From Luteimicrobium subarcticum (GTDB taxonomy: Bacteria; Actinomycetota; Actinomycetes; Actinomycetales; Cellulomonadaceae), in NCBI RefSeq assembly GCF_002798015.1, contig NZ_PGTZ01000006.1:744001-808000 (forward strand): a stretch of 64,000 nucleotides of DNA. Reading direction: 5' to 3'. The notes under the pieces are model-generated. The model was not told where the DNA came from and did not search any database. It saw nothing but the letters and a program-made list of their open reading frames with translations. This document shows, in pieces, positions 1 to 9,150 of this stretch. Position 1 is the first letter of the stretch, and the number at the start of each line of letters is the position of its first letter. The translations under genes were made by a program, and so were the position numbers.

Positions 1-234
1 CACGATCTGCTGGAGGATGCCCTGGAGCTTGTCGACGTTCTCGGTCATCTCGTCACGCTTGATGCGCCACGCCGCCGAGAAGTCGTGCACCGTGTCGTGC
101 AGACCCGCGTCGCCGGTCGCGCTCGCGGCCTCGTCGGCACGCTCGTCGGTGCCCTGGAACTCGTCCCCGATCGTCTTCAGGTCTTTGGCCAGCTCGCGCA
201 GCGCGTGCATGTCGATCGACAGGTCGTACGCCAC
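1..234 (-). CDS. WXG100-like helical protein, C-terminus outside window
   Basis: The first 78 codons of a gene read leftward and cut by the window edge. The GTG start at 234 has GGAGG eight bases upstream. The product is all polar helix with no membrane segment, and a Phe-Ser-Ala-Ala-Trp turn in mid-protein resembles the helix-turn-helix hairpin of WXG100/ESX substrates, although no strict W-x-G is visible. It follows the EccC/EssC-like translocase gene on the same strand after a gap that holds a hairpin, the usual place for secreted ESX partners. The substrate role is inferred from position and helical character. Confidence 0.6.
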   Translation of the reverse strand, partial: MAYDLSIDMHALRELAKDLKTIGDEFQGTDERADEAASATGDAGLHDTVHDFSAAWRIKRDEMTENVDKLQGILQQIV

Positions 235-309
235 CTCGAAAGCCTCCTCGTGGTCGTCGTCGTGCTCGGTCCGGCAGCACCGTAGCGTGTGCCGGCACCC
301 GCGGGCGGT

Positions 310-334
310 GGGGAGCACTCCCCATGTGCTCCCC
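310..334 (-). terminator. Hairpin between translocase and WXG100-like gene
   Basis: A perfect 9-bp inverted repeat (310-318 with 326-334, GGGGAGCAC arm) around a 7-base loop, 16 bases after the translocase stop. There is no T-run. It may be a partial terminator or an mRNA 3' end that lets the downstream small gene be expressed at a different level. Confidence 0.45.
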
Positions 335-349
335 CGGGGGGACCCGGCG

Positions 350-3300
350 TCAGCGCTCGCCCAGCACCAGCGGGACCTGGACGCGCGCCACCTTGCCGCG
401 GGCGACCCACGCCCCCCGGCCGACCGGGTACTCACCCTTCGACGCCCGCGGGAGCGAGGTGCGCAGGATGTTGTCGCCGTCCAGGTTGTCGGGCTGGAGC
501 AGCAGACCCCGGCGTGCGGCCTTGACCTCGGCGAACAGCGGCCACGACGCGTTCCACGCCGACGTCTCCGCGTCCGCGACGAGCAGGTGGCCCGACGAGC
601 GCGCCGCCTTGATGAGCTCGACCAGGTGCCGGTCCGCCGGGGACTGCAGGTACTCGTTGATCGACTCCACGACGACCAGCACGCGACCCTCGGTGTCCTC
701 GTCCGTGATCGCCGCGGCGAGGTCCTGCGCGAGCGTGGCCGCCGCGTCGACCGTCGTCGCGACGGCGGCCCACGCCACGGCGCCCGCGAGCGGCGAGCGC
801 CCGGGCGCGAACAGGTACGCACGGGTCGACGGGTCGGCCCGTCGGACCGCGCCGACCAGCGCCGCCACGGCGTTCGTCCGGCCGGACGCGGGCGGCCCCG
901 CGACCAGCAGCACGCCCTCCGGGGCGAAGCCCACGGGCTCGAGCGTGACCGCGTCCAGGCCGACGACCGGCTGACCGCCGACCGCGTCGGGCAGGCGGCT
1001 CGCCGGGTACTCGGCCGGCAGCACCGCGACCTCGGGCGCCGGACGGATCCCCGCGCGCCGCATCGCGTCCGCGAGCCGCTTCGTCGCCGCCGCCTGCTCG
1101 GCGACCGACGACGTGCCGCCCAGCACCGCGACCTGCACCTCGACGTTGTCCACGACGGCGCGCCCGCTGGGCGACGTCGGCGTGATGATGTCGCGCGGCG
1201 CACCGAACGCGACGTACCCGTCGTCGGTGAGCCGGTGCAGCACGTTGCGCTGCACGAGCGAGCGCACGTACGTCGGCACCGCGCCCGAACGGTCGGCCGT
1301 GAACACGACGTGGATGCCGAGCTGGCGGCCGTTCGCCAGGATGTCGCGGAACACGTCGAACCACTCCGCCCGGCCCGCGCCCGCCTCGAACTGGTCGCGG
1401 AACTCCGCGAGGTTGTCGAGCAGCAGCAGCAGGCGCGGCAGGTCCGTCCGGCCCGTGATCCGCCGGAACTCCGTGATGCTCGACGCGTTCGCCTCCGCGA
1501 ACGCGTCCGCCCGGCCCTCGAGCTCGGTGCGCAGCATGCGCATCAGCGCGACCACGCGCTCCACGTCGTCGCCGTTGATCACGGCACCCACGTGCGGCAG
1601 GTCGTCCAGCATGCGCAGCGCGCCCGCCGCGAAGTCCAGCGCGTACACGTGCACGGGCCCGCCACGCGGCGTGATGCCGGCCGCGCCCGCGAGCGTGCGC
1701 AGCGTCGTCGACTTGCCTGCACCCGACGTGCCGTAGACCGCCAGGTGACCCTCGACGTCCGGCAGGAAGTACACCGGGCTCTGCACCTGCCGCTCCGGCA
1801 GGTCCGCCACCCCGAGCAGGAGCTCCGAGTCGGTGCGCTGGCGCAGCTTCGTGAGGTCGTACGCGGTCGCGAGCTCGTCCTGCCACGGGCGCCGCGGCGC
1901 CGGGATCCGCGCGTGCTCCGACGCCGCGCCGATCGACGACACCAGGCGCTGCTGGTCCGTGGGACCGAGGTCGTCCTCGGCGGCCACCTCGTCGACCGTG
2001 CCGGCCGGCTCCTCCCACCGGACCTCGCCACCGAACCGCAGCTCGGCGACCTCGACGTCGAGCCGCTCCGGCTCGCGCGTCGTCCAGCCGCCCGCGTACG
2101 CCGACTGGAACACCTGGAGACGCCCCGGACCGGTCTTCGCGAGCCCGCGGCCCGGCAGCCCCGGGTCGAAGCGCGCCGGGTCGGGCACGTCCACCACGTC
2201 GACCGCGTCGGTCTCGTCCGCCATGCGCAGCGCGACACGCAGGTTCGTGTTCGCGCGCAGGTTGTCCTTGATGACGCCCGCCGGACGCTGCGTCGCCATG
2301 ATGAGGTGGATGCCGAGCGACCGGCCACGCTGCGCGATGTCCACGACCCCGTCGACGAACTCCGGGACCTCGCCCACCAGCGCCGCGAACTCGTCGATCA
2401 CGAGGACGAGGGCCGGCGGGCACTCCGGGTCGCCGCGCTTCTCCAGCTCGAGCAGGTCCTTCGCCTTCTTGCGGTTGAGCAGGTGCTCCCGGAAGTGCAG
2501 CTCCGCGCGCAGCGACGTCAGCGCGCGGCGCACCAGGTGCGGCGACAGGTCCGTCACGAGGCCCACGCAGTGCGGCAGGCTCACGCAGTCCGCGAACGCC
2601 GACCCGCCCTTGTAGTCCACGAACAGGAAGGTCACCCGGTCCGGGCTGTACTCCGCCGCCATGCCGAGCACCCACGCCTGGAGGAACTCCGACTTGCCCG
2701 AGCCCGTCGTCCCGCCCACGAGCGCGTGCGGGCCCTGCGACCGCAGGTCGAGCTGCATGGCGTCCACGCCCGCCGACCCGACGATCGCGCGCAGCGTCCC
2801 CGCCTTGCGCCGCTTCGGCGTCGCGCCCGGGGTGCGGTCGTGCACCGACTGGTTCTGGCGCCACCGGTCCAGGACGGCGTCCGCGCCCTCCGCCATGTCG
2901 TGCCCCACCAGCGTCACGAGCGACACCGAGCGCGGCAGGTCGGAGGAGTCCTCGACGATCGCGCCCGCGTCGAACACCGGCGCCATGCGCCGCGCGTAGT
3001 CGTACGCGGCCTGCGTGTCCACGACGTCCTGCGACACGTCGACGCCGTCGATCCGCTCCCCCAGGCGCACCAGGCCGACCGCCGCGCGGCCCGCCTCGTC
3101 GTACGCGAGGAACGTGCGGCACGCCCCCGGCAGCCGCTCCACCGTCGGTGCCACCCAGATCGGGTAGACGCCCGCGTCCGCACCGCGCTCCGCGAGCTGC
3201 GTCAGACGCGCCCGGTCCACGCCCGCGTCGTCCGCGACGATCACGACGAGCGCCGGCAGGGGCGCCTGCGACCCCTTCGCCTTGTCCGTCCCGACGCTCG

Positions 3301-4858
3301 CACCCCGGTCCAGCGCCGCGTCGTCCGCGCCCACCGCGCCGCGCCACGTGCCCGACTGCGCACCCTTCGCCGCCAGCCGCGTCGAGACGACCTCCTCGAT
3401 CTCCGCGAGGAGGGTCGCCGCGCTCGACGGCGAGTCCGCCAGGTGCGACCCCTCGAGCGGGCTCTGCGGCGACGACGTGTGCGGCATCCACGACAGCCAA
3501 CCCAGCGGCTGCGTCCACCCCGGGCTCACGATCGCCGCGACCGCCAGCTCCGCCGGCGAGTGCAGCGCCGTGAGCTGCACCAGCAGCGCCTGCAGCGTCG
3601 CGACCGTGTACGACGGCGACCCCGCCAGGCCCAGCGCGCCCACGTCGTGCAGGTTCTCGATCACCGGGACGCCCGGCACCCGGCGGTACCGGTCCACCAG
3701 CGCGTCCAGCCGCTCCGTGTACTCGGGCAGCATGTCGCCGCCCTCGCGCGTCTTCACCGTCGTGCGCGACGGCATCGCGCCCACGCCGAGGCGCACGTTG
3801 AGGAACGACCAGTGCTCCGGACGACGCGTCCACAGCAGCGGGCCGCGGCGCACCGCCTCGCCCAGCGCCTGCGTCGTCGCCGGCGCCTCCAGCAGGCGCC
3901 CGACGTGCTCCTCCTGCGCGCGCGAGCCGAGCGTCGCCTCCAGGCCCTCGAGCCGCTCCTCGAAGCGCTCCACCTGCCGCTCGCGGCGGCGCTTCCTCTG
4001 CTTCTTCTGCGTCGCGAAGTTGCCGATCAGCATCATCGGCGTCATCACGACGAAGATCAGCGAGGAAGGCCGCCCCGTGATCGCGTACATCGCGCCGCCC
4101 ATGAGCAGCGGCGCCAGCATCCCGAGCAGCGGGAACGGCGCCTTCTCCTCCTCCGCCGGGGCGTCCGGCGACGCGAGCTCCACCCCCTCGTAGCGCGGCT
4201 CGACCCGCGGGGACCGGTTGAACGGCACCGGGCCGGCGCTCGCCTGGACGCCCGTCAGGACCGTCCCGCCGTGCGGCTCGACCACCAGCACGGTGTCCCC
4301 GATCTGGACGGTCTGCGCCGCCTCGACCCGCAGGCGCGTGATCAGCCCGCCGTCGACCTGCACGCCGTTCGCCGACCCCAGGTCCACCAGCTCGATGCCC
4401 TGGTTCACCTCGAGCCGCGCGTGCCGCTTCGACACCAGGGCGTCCGACAGCAGGACGTCCGCGCCCGCCGCCCGGCCGATCACGTAGCTGCCGTCCGGCA
4501 GGTTCACCGTCAGGCCCGCGTCCGGACCCGCGACCACCCGGACCTGCACCCGGACCGGCGCGTCGCCCAGCGCCGGACCCGACCGGTGCACGCCGGCGTC
4601 CAGGACCGCGACCGCCGCCCCCGACCCGATCCACGCCTCGCCCAGCGGGACGTCCGGCGGCAGCACCACCGGGCGCTCCTGACCCGGCAGCTGCGCCTGC
4701 AACGTGAGGCCGCCCGTGCTGCGCTCCGCGACGCCCCCGCGCGGGTCCACCCGCACGATCGTGCGCGCGACGTCCGCGACCGTGGTCGCCGCGTCCGCGG
4801 TGACCACCACGTCGTCGCTGGTCCCGCTGCTGCGCACCAGCGTCAGCTTGAGCCTCAC
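350..4858 (-). CDS. FHA-FtsK/SpoIIIE type VII secretion ATPase (EccC/EssC-like)
   Basis: 1502 aa membrane ATPase that would drive export of ESX-type substrates. Residues 1-88 look like a ubiquitin-like (EsaB/YukD-type) fold. An FHA domain spans about 100-195, with the GR..S..H pattern at IGRAAGAD and SKRHARLE. Two membrane segments lie at about 241-282, followed by a basic stretch. Three FtsK-like ATPase modules follow: Walker A GTTGSGKSE near 715 with IDEF Walker B near 820, GTSGAGKST near 1042, and a degenerate GPPASGRT near 1320 with Arg replacing Lys. An N-terminal FHA is typical of EssC rather than mycobacterial EccC. The GTG start at 4858 overlaps the upstream stop by 4 bp. No EccB/D/E or EssA/B partners are visible. 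Confidence 0.88.
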   Translation of the reverse strand: MRLKLTLVRSSGTSDDVVVTADAATTVADVARTIVRVDPRGGVAERSTGGLTLQAQLPGQERPVVLPPDVPLGEAWIGSGAAVAVLDAGVHRSGPALGDAPVRVQVRVVAGPDAGLTVNLPDGSYVIGRAAGADVLLSDALVSKRHARLEVNQGIELVDLGSANGVQVDGGLITRLRVEAAQTVQIGDTVLVVEPHGGTVLTGVQASAGPVPFNRSPRVEPRYEGVELASPDAPAEEEKAPFPLLGMLAPLLMGGAMYAITGRPSSLIFVVMTPMMLIGNFATQKKQRKRRRERQVERFEERLEGLEATLGSRAQEEHVGRLLEAPATTQALGEAVRRGPLLWTRRPEHWSFLNVRLGVGAMPSRTTVKTREGGDMLPEYTERLDALVDRYRRVPGVPVIENLHDVGALGLAGSPSYTVATLQALLVQLTALHSPAELAVAAIVSPGWTQPLGWLSWMPHTSSPQSPLEGSHLADSPSSAATLLAEIEEVVSTRLAAKGAQSGTWRGAVGADDAALDRGASVGTDKAKGSQAPLPALVVIVADDAGVDRARLTQLAERGADAGVYPIWVAPTVERLPGACRTFLAYDEAGRAAVGLVRLGERIDGVDVSQDVVDTQAAYDYARRMAPVFDAGAIVEDSSDLPRSVSLVTLVGHDMAEGADAVLDRWRQNQSVHDRTPGATPKRRKAGTLRAIVGSAGVDAMQLDLRSQGPHALVGGTTGSGKSEFLQAWVLGMAAEYSPDRVTFLFVDYKGGSAFADCVSLPHCVGLVTDLSPHLVRRALTSLRAELHFREHLLNRKKAKDLLELEKRGDPECPPALVLVIDEFAALVGEVPEFVDGVVDIAQRGRSLGIHLIMATQRPAGVIKDNLRANTNLRVALRMADETDAVDVVDVPDPARFDPGLPGRGLAKTGPGRLQVFQSAYAGGWTTREPERLDVEVAELRFGGEVRWEEPAGTVDEVAAEDDLGPTDQQRLVSSIGAASEHARIPAPRRPWQDELATAYDLTKLRQRTDSELLLGVADLPERQVQSPVYFLPDVEGHLAVYGTSGAGKSTTLRTLAGAAGITPRGGPVHVYALDFAAGALRMLDDLPHVGAVINGDDVERVVALMRMLRTELEGRADAFAEANASSITEFRRITGRTDLPRLLLLLDNLAEFRDQFEAGAGRAEWFDVFRDILANGRQLGIHVVFTADRSGAVPTYVRSLVQRNVLHRLTDDGYVAFGAPRDIITPTSPSGRAVVDNVEVQVAVLGGTSSVAEQAAATKRLADAMRRAGIRPAPEVAVLPAEYPASRLPDAVGGQPVVGLDAVTLEPVGFAPEGVLLVAGPPASGRTNAVAALVGAVRRADPSTRAYLFAPGRSPLAGAVAWAAVATTVDAAATLAQDLAAAITDEDTEGRVLVVVESINEYLQSPADRHLVELIKAARSSGHLLVADAETSAWNASWPLFAEVKAARRGLLLQPDNLDGDNILRTSLPRASKGEYPVGRGAWVARGKVARVQVPLVLGER

Positions 4859-5601
4859 TGCGTCACTCCTGTCTCGTGGTCGGCATCCGGGCCGGTCTCG
4901 GGATCGTCCGTCACGTCGAGCAGCGGGAGGTCCGCGGAGGTCACCAACCGGCTCGCCACCGCGTACTCGACCAGGCGGGCCCGCCGGTTCTTCGCGTGCG
5001 ACGCCGGGCCGCCCCGCAGCCCCTTCACACCGATCCGGTCCAGCTTGTCGCACACGTTGTCGAGCTTGCGGTTGAAGCGGGTCATCGCCCACCCCAGCCG
5101 GGCCGCCGCGTCCGCCGACGACGGCAGCTCCGACAGGCCCGTGCCATCGCGCCGCAGCATCGGCTCCGCGAGCGCCACGATGAGCTGCCGCTGACTCACG
5201 GTGAACGGCACCACGCCGATCGTCACCGTGCCGTCGCCCGCGTCGTCCGGGTCGGGGTGCACCGCCTGCGTGTACGGGGCGTCCTCCAGCCGGGCCGACA
5301 GCTCGTACGTCGTCGGACCGGCCGTGAACACGATCGTCGTGCGCCCGAACACGAGCGGCAGCCGCGTCCCCGGCGCGAGCCACGACTGCACGCCACCGTC
5401 CGCGTCGCAGACCGTCGCCGAGAGCAGGCCGCCCACGTTCGACAGCCACCAGATCCCGAACTCGTGCGTCACCCGCAGGAAGCGCCGGTGCAGGTACGGG
5501 TTGTCGTCGATCGCGAGGTCACCCTCGCGGCCCACCTCGAACGGGACGTCCGGGTCGACGTCGAACCACTCCCCGCAGAACTCCAGACGCAACGCGCTCA
5601 T
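4855..5601 (-). CDS. FHA-like domain protein with C-terminal winged-helix-like region
   Basis: 248 aa soluble protein. The N-terminal half (about 1-105) is beta-rich with FEVGREGD and a later His-Arg-Arg, consistent with an FHA fold that would read phosphothreonine. The C-terminal half (about 125-225) is helical and basic, with a QRQLIVALAEPML start that resembles a winged helix. It sits between the kinase gene (7-bp gap) and the translocase gene (4-bp overlap), so it is probably an adaptor linking kinase output to the translocase. Whether it binds DNA cannot be told from sequence. Confidence 0.7.
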   Translation of the reverse strand: MSALRLEFCGEWFDVDPDVPFEVGREGDLAIDDNPYLHRRFLRVTHEFGIWWLSNVGGLLSATVCDADGGVQSWLAPGTRLPLVFGRTTIVFTAGPTTYELSARLEDAPYTQAVHPDPDDAGDGTVTIGVVPFTVSQRQLIVALAEPMLRRDGTGLSELPSSADAAARLGWAMTRFNRKLDNVCDKLDRIGVKGLRGGPASHAKNRRARLVEYAVASRLVTSADLPLLDVTDDPETGPDADHETGVTQ

Positions 5602-5608
5602 GAGGGCC

Positions 5609-7369
5609 CTAGTCCCCCTGTGCCGTCGCGCACGCGTGCGTCGGGTTGGCCGAGAACTTGCCGTCGCGGACCACCACCACCTTCAGGCACATCGGGTCCT
5701 GAGTGATCGGCAGGTCGACGTTCGTCCCCGCGACGGTCACCCACGGCGAGTCGTCGGACGTCGGGTCGACGACCTGGTACGCGTAGGTGTCGCCGATCTG
5801 GCTGTCAGCGGGCTGGTCCCACGTGAACACCGCGTCGCCCAGCGCCGGGTACGCCGAGCCCTCGAGGTGCCGGACGGACGGCACCAGGTCTCCCAGGTTG
5901 TCGTGGGCGTCGCCACCGCCGTCGACCTGACCGCCGTCCGCGTCCGTCACGACCGGGTCGGGGGTCCCGCCGCGGCCCCCGCCGAGGAGCAGCGCGGCCG
6001 CGACCACGACGGCCGCGAGCACCGCGACGCCGCCGCCCACCAGGGCCACCACGCGACCGCGTCCCGGCCCACCCGCCGGACCCGGGGTGCCCGGGTCCCA
6101 CGTCCCCGGCGCCGACGTGCCCGTGTCCGGCCGCAGGACGGTGTCCTCCTGCGGGACCTGCAGACCCTGCGGTGCCGACACGAGCGCCACCGGCGTCGAC
6201 GACGCGAACTGCGGCGCCGGCTCGACCACCGCGACGCGCGCCGTGTCGTCGTGGACGGCCGGCGGCGCGACCGGTACCGGCGCGTCGAACGTCGGCGGGA
6301 CGTCACGGCCCGGACGACGCGCGGCCTGCCACGGGTCCGCCACGTCGCTGCGTCCGCCCGGCGTACCGGGCGCGCCACCCTGCGCCGGACGGGGGGCACG
6401 CGCACCGCCCGCACCCGACGGGTCGATCGACACCACGCCACGCAGGCGGGTGCCCTGGTCGTCGTCACCCGACGACACGACGTCGTCCTGCACCACGCCC
6501 GAGTCGTCGAGCAGGTCGATCGGGGTCACCGCGAGACCCAGCTCGATCTGCACGTGCTGCAAGGCCCGCGCGAGCTCGAGGACGCTCGGGTACCGCGCCT
6601 GGGGGTTCTTCGCCATCGCGGTCGCCAGCGCCATCTCGAGCGACGGCGGGGCGTCCGACCGGCCCGTCGGCGCGAGCGGCTGCGCACAGATGCGCTGCAC
6701 CAGCTCGGCGCTGCTGTTCGAACCACCCGGCACCTCGAACGGCGACCGGCCCGCGAGGAACGAGTACAACGTCGCCCCCAGCGCCCACACGTCCGTCGCG
6801 GCGCTCGCCCGCGGCGGCTCCTCGAAGGACTCGGGCGGCGACCACGGGATCGACAGGCCCTCGGCCCGCGTCACGTCGTCCACCGTGGACGAGATGCCGA
6901 AGTCCGTCAGGACCGGGTGCCCGTAGTCCGTGCCGAGGATGTTTGCCGGCTTGATGTCACGGTGCAGGATCCCGGCGCGGTGCGCCGTCTCGACCGCGCC
7001 CGCGATCTGCACGACCACGCGCAACGACTCCGCGACCCCGAGACGCTCGGTGCGGTAGCGCGTCCCCAGGCTCGGGCGCGAGCAGTACTCCATCGCGAGG
7101 TACGGGCGACCGTCGGGCGCGACGTCCGCCTCGTAGATCGTGACGATCGACGGGTGCGTCGACAGGCGGGCCATGACGTCCGCCTCGCCCTCGAACGCGG
7201 CACGCTGCCCCGGGCTCGACCACTCGTGGAGCAGCACCTTGACCGCGACACGGCGACGGGGACGCTGCTGCTGGTACAGGAAGACGTCCGCGAAACCGCC
7301 CGACCCGACGAGCTGCAGGTGCTCGAAACCGGGGATCTGCGGCGGCGGGGACGGCGCGCGCTTGCTCAC
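5609..7369 (-). CDS. Transmembrane Ser/Thr protein kinase (PknB type)
   Basis: 586 aa. The kinase domain covers about residues 14-275: glycine loop GSGGFADV (22-29), Lys44 in VAVK, catalytic HRDIKPAN at 136-143 and DFG at 156-158. The usual APE is replaced by a Ser-Pro-Pro-Glu. A Pro/Ala-rich linker leads to one membrane helix at about 438-462 and a roughly 120-residue outer domain. That domain has no PASTA repeats, so the sensed ligand is unknown. The GTG start at 7369 overlaps the FHA gene stop by 4 bp (GTGA). With the PP2C phosphatase and several FHA proteins in the same operon, it forms a complete phosphothreonine signalling module. Confidence 0.93.
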   Translation of the reverse strand: MSKRAPSPPPQIPGFEHLQLVGSGGFADVFLYQQQRPRRRVAVKVLLHEWSSPGQRAAFEGEADVMARLSTHPSIVTIYEADVAPDGRPYLAMEYCSRPSLGTRYRTERLGVAESLRVVVQIAGAVETAHRAGILHRDIKPANILGTDYGHPVLTDFGISSTVDDVTRAEGLSIPWSPPESFEEPPRASAATDVWALGATLYSFLAGRSPFEVPGGSNSSAELVQRICAQPLAPTGRSDAPPSLEMALATAMAKNPQARYPSVLELARALQHVQIELGLAVTPIDLLDDSGVVQDDVVSSGDDDQGTRLRGVVSIDPSGAGGARAPRPAQGGAPGTPGGRSDVADPWQAARRPGRDVPPTFDAPVPVAPPAVHDDTARVAVVEPAPQFASSTPVALVSAPQGLQVPQEDTVLRPDTGTSAPGTWDPGTPGPAGGPGRGRVVALVGGGVAVLAAVVVAAALLLGGGRGGTPDPVVTDADGGQVDGGGDAHDNLGDLVPSVRHLEGSAYPALGDAVFTWDQPADSQIGDTYAYQVVDPTSDDSPWVTVAGTNVDLPITQDPMCLKVVVVRDGKFSANPTHACATAQGD

Positions 7370-9150
7370 GGGAGGTCCTCGAACACCAGGGTCGCGCCGT
7401 CGCCGAGGTCCACGAGGTCGCCCGAGACGACGAGCACCGGCTCGTTCGGGTGGATGCGCAGCGGCTCCTGGCCAACCCGGCGCAGCATCGTGCCGTTCGT
7501 GGTGCTGAGGTCGACGACCAGCACGTGCCAGCCCTCGATCCGCACCTCGACGTGCGAGCGCGACACGTCCTGCTCGGGCGACGGGACCGTCACGATGCGG
7601 TGCAGGTCCGCCGTGCCCGCAGCCCCCGGGCCGCGCGGGGAACGTGGCCTGCGCCCCACGACGAGCGGCGCGTCCAGCTCGAGCACCTGACCCGTCGACA
7701 CGCGCACCCGGCCCAGCGGCGGACGCGGCACCGGACGGGCCTCGCCGCCGACCGCGGCGCCGCACCAGGCGCACCGGCCGCGCGACGGCGGGTTCGCGTG
7801 CCCCGCCGCGCACAGGCGCGCCACGATCATCGGACCGGCCGTGACGGCCGGCTCGGCCGGGACGGGCAGCCCGGCCCCGCCCTGCGCGGCAGCGGCTGCC
7901 GCGACGTCGTGCAGCTCGCCCAGGCTCGACGACAGCACCGTCTGGCCGTCGTGGTCGAGCCCGTCCGGCGCCGCCGCCGCAGCCACGGGCTGCGCGGGCC
8001 AGGGCGTCCCTGTCGCCACCGGCGCAGGCTGCTCGGGCGACGGGGCAGGCGGCGCGGGGACGACCGGCGGGACCGTCCAGTCCTGCGGCACCGAGATCAG
8101 CCCGGCGTCGGGCGCCGTGGGGCTCGCCGGTGCCCGGCCGTCGTCGGCGCCCGCGTCACCGGCACCACCGTGCTCGTCCTCGTCCTCGTCCTCGGCACGC
8201 ACGGCCGCGTCCTCGACCGAACGCAGGATCGTGCTGCCCCACAGCGCGGCGTAGTCGTCGGACTGGCCGGCGGACGCGGCGGCGTCGTCGTCGGGACCCG
8301 CCGGGGCGACGGCAGCGTCCGGCGTGTCGCCGTCCGGCGCGATCGTGTGCTCGGGCGCGATGGTCTCGCCGAGGGGGAGCTCACCGGGAGACGCGTCGAC
8401 GACGTCGTCGACCGAGCCCTCGGCGGAGTCGTCGGCGGAGTCGTCGGGCCGGTCGACAGAACGGTCGTCGGGCCGGCCGGTGAGCTGGTCGTCGGCCGAA
8501 CCGTCGGACGTCCCCGCGGCGTGCGCGGTGCCGGCGTGCGCGGGCCCGGCGTCCACGGGCTCGGTGCCGGCGCCGGACGTGGGCTCCTCGTGCACCGGCA
8601 CGTCCTTCGCCAGCACGACCGGCGACGACGCGGGCGCCGACGACGGGTCCGCAGCGGACGCCCGGGACGTCAGGTCGCCGTGCTCCACGACGGACGCCCG
8701 CACGACACCCCCGAGCAGGGGCAGCCCCGGCAGCCCGGCCGACACGTCCGACCGCCCGCCCGCGGCGCCCCCTCCGACACGCACCTGGACGCCGTCCACC
8801 GGCTCCGCCGAACGCTCCACCCAGGTGGTGACGTCACGCCCGTGCAGCACGACGGTGCCGTCCTCGGTCGCGAGGGTGACCTCGACGTCGCCCCGGACCA
8901 GCACGTGCGCCCGGCGGCCCGTGCGCACGACGACGGCGAACGGCGGCAGCGCGGCCAGGCTGGTGCCGAACGCCTCGCCGACCGCCTGGAGCACCTCCAT
9001 CACGCCGTGCGCGTCGTCCGTGGCCGCCCACGTCGCGGTCGCCTGATCGGCGGTCGCGCTCGGCAGCACCACGAGCAGGCTGCCGCGCACGACAGCCCAG
9101 CCCGAACCGGTCGCATAGCGGGACAGCTCCCGCGTCACCACGTCCGTCAT
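7366..9150 (-). CDS. FHA domain protein with zinc ribbon
   Basis: 594 aa. Residues 1-170 form a globular domain. A long acidic Asp/Ser/Ala/Pro-rich linker follows. A four-Cys zinc ribbon (CAAGH and CAWCG) lies near residue 450, then a C-terminal FHA domain at about 490-594 with VVGRRPRS, SRSH and TTNGT motifs. It is a likely kinase substrate or phospho-reader. The ATG start at 9150 has GGAGGAG upstream and overlaps the phosphatase stop by 4 bp; its own stop overlaps the kinase start by 4 bp. The family is common next to PP2C/PknB genes in Actinobacteria, but its direct partner is unknown. Confidence 0.85.
   Translation of the reverse strand: MTDVVTRELSRYATGSGWAVVRGSLLVVLPSATADQATATWAATDDAHGVMEVLQAVGEAFGTSLAALPPFAVVVRTGRRAHVLVRGDVEVTLATEDGTVVLHGRDVTTWVERSAEPVDGVQVRVGGGAAGGRSDVSAGLPGLPLLGGVVRASVVEHGDLTSRASAADPSSAPASSPVVLAKDVPVHEEPTSGAGTEPVDAGPAHAGTAHAAGTSDGSADDQLTGRPDDRSVDRPDDSADDSAEGSVDDVVDASPGELPLGETIAPEHTIAPDGDTPDAAVAPAGPDDDAAASAGQSDDYAALWGSTILRSVEDAAVRAEDEDEDEHGGAGDAGADDGRAPASPTAPDAGLISVPQDWTVPPVVPAPPAPSPEQPAPVATGTPWPAQPVAAAAAPDGLDHDGQTVLSSSLGELHDVAAAAAAQGGAGLPVPAEPAVTAGPMIVARLCAAGHANPPSRGRCAWCGAAVGGEARPVPRPPLGRVRVSTGQVLELDAPLVVGRRPRSPRGPGAAGTADLHRIVTVPSPEQDVSRSHVEVRIEGWHVLVVDLSTTNGTMLRRVGQEPLRIHPNEPVLVVSGDLVDLGDGATLVFEDLP

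Noticed and set aside
432-4634. 1400-aa second minus-strand frame inside the translocase gene
   Set aside because: Out of frame with the conserved motifs and made mostly of Gly/Arg/Ala.
17-5194. 1725-aa open frame on the plus strand opposite the translocase
   Set aside because: Arg/His/Pro-rich shadow of a GC-rich gene; the minus strand has clear Walker and FHA motifs.
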